Positions 63,826 to 64,000 of a stretch of 64,000 nt of DNA are shown here, piece by piece. A program made the position numbers and the translations under genes. The notes under the pieces are model-generated. The model searched no databases. It worked only from the letters and a program-made list of their open reading frames with translations, and was not told the DNA's origin. Position 1 is the first letter of the stretch, and each line of letters starts with the position of its first letter. Source of the stretch: Bog-532 sp963830385 (GTDB lineage Bacteria > Actinomycetota > Actinomycetes > Streptosporangiales > Streptosporangiaceae); the NCBI GenBank assembly GCA_963830385.1, contig CAWHMD010000008.1:806001-870000 (forward strand), written 5' to 3'.

Positions 63826-64000
63826 CTTAAGTTTGCCCGAAAGATCACTGAAGCTATTCCTGACGCCGCGAAGGTCACAGTTCGGTGTTTGGTCACAACA
63901 CCATATCGGCGTCCATTGCAACGGCAATGAGATCGTTACCAATGGGTGAATACGATGCGCCGCCCTCGTTCACAGGCGGTTACTGCCCCCATTGAGCCTA

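Overview
The window is very GC-rich (roughly 70% by eye), and the gene content is that of a high-GC actinomycete: a SepH (DUF3071) septation protein, a RamB-type regulator divergent from isocitrate lyase, the paired RNase HI/phosphatase and C4 zinc-ribbon coiled-coil genes, PknD-like Ser/Thr kinases, an Nei2-type glycosylase, a DUF6412 + YidC pair, a DUF5999 protein and an actinobacterial-style RNase P RNA. Several genes look leaderless (a TANNNT -10 box 6-7 nt before ATG/GTG), which is also typical. The genus cannot be fixed from this sequence. A Streptosporangiales- or Streptomyces-like soil organism is plausible.

Layout. 0-1.2 kb: AT-richer chimera of an HD-domain protein and the C-terminal half of a tyrosine recombinase, a scar of a lost mobile element. 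1.3-5.6 kb: acetate/fatty-acid block (acyl-CoA dehydrogenase, RamB-like regulator, isocitrate lyase). 5.6-16.1 kb: envelope and housekeeping genes (MMPL transporter, SepH, PEBP lipoprotein, a 719-aa Gly/Pro-rich disordered membrane protein, Nei2 glycosylase, FtsH-like protease). 16.3-31 kb: mixed accessory genes, namely a secreted discoidin/beta-helix enzyme, MFS, a degenerate toxin-antitoxin pair with a strong operator, a HemK-like methyltransferase, a Tat polysaccharide deacetylase, LysE/Lrp, a PP2C-like phosphatase, MDR oxidoreductase/MarR/GNAT, a TetR/TetX-like monooxygenase pair with twin operators, a serine hydrolase and an SRPBCC protein.

31-36.4 kb: two paralogous transmembrane Ser/Thr kinases with extracellular YVTN beta-propellers, separated by a DUF5134 membrane protein and carrying near-identical promoter and leader sequences. 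36.4-38.9 kb: TmrB-like kinase, a short hypothetical ORF and an APH-type phosphotransferase. The latter two lie between the 3' end of rnpB and a decayed copy of that same 3' end, an attachment-site-like arrangement.

39-53 kb: a cell-surface glycan cluster. Divergent operons encode UDP-GlcNAc 2-epimerase and a UDP-sugar dehydrogenase (together predicted to make UDP-ManNAcA), four glycosyltransferase or glycosyltransferase-like proteins, a GT-C-like membrane protein and an asparagine-synthase-like amidotransferase, followed by a convergent ABC-2 export permease whose ATPase is not in the window. 53-64 kb: RNase HI/phosphatase with zinc-ribbon protein, a PPOX-fold protein, a membrane-anchored sulfite-oxidase-like molybdoenzyme with a repeat linker, an AbiEi/DUF559-like protein, YidC-like insertase with DUF6412, a class-V aminotransferase, a DinB-like protein, then a repeat-rich, gene-poor end with one small hypothetical protein and DUF5999.

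The most interesting features are the glycan cluster with a putative carboxamide-forming enzyme, the kinase pair with a shared hairpin leader, the rnpB 3'-end duplication, and the TetR/TetX operator pair. All functions are read from sequence motifs; no database search was run.
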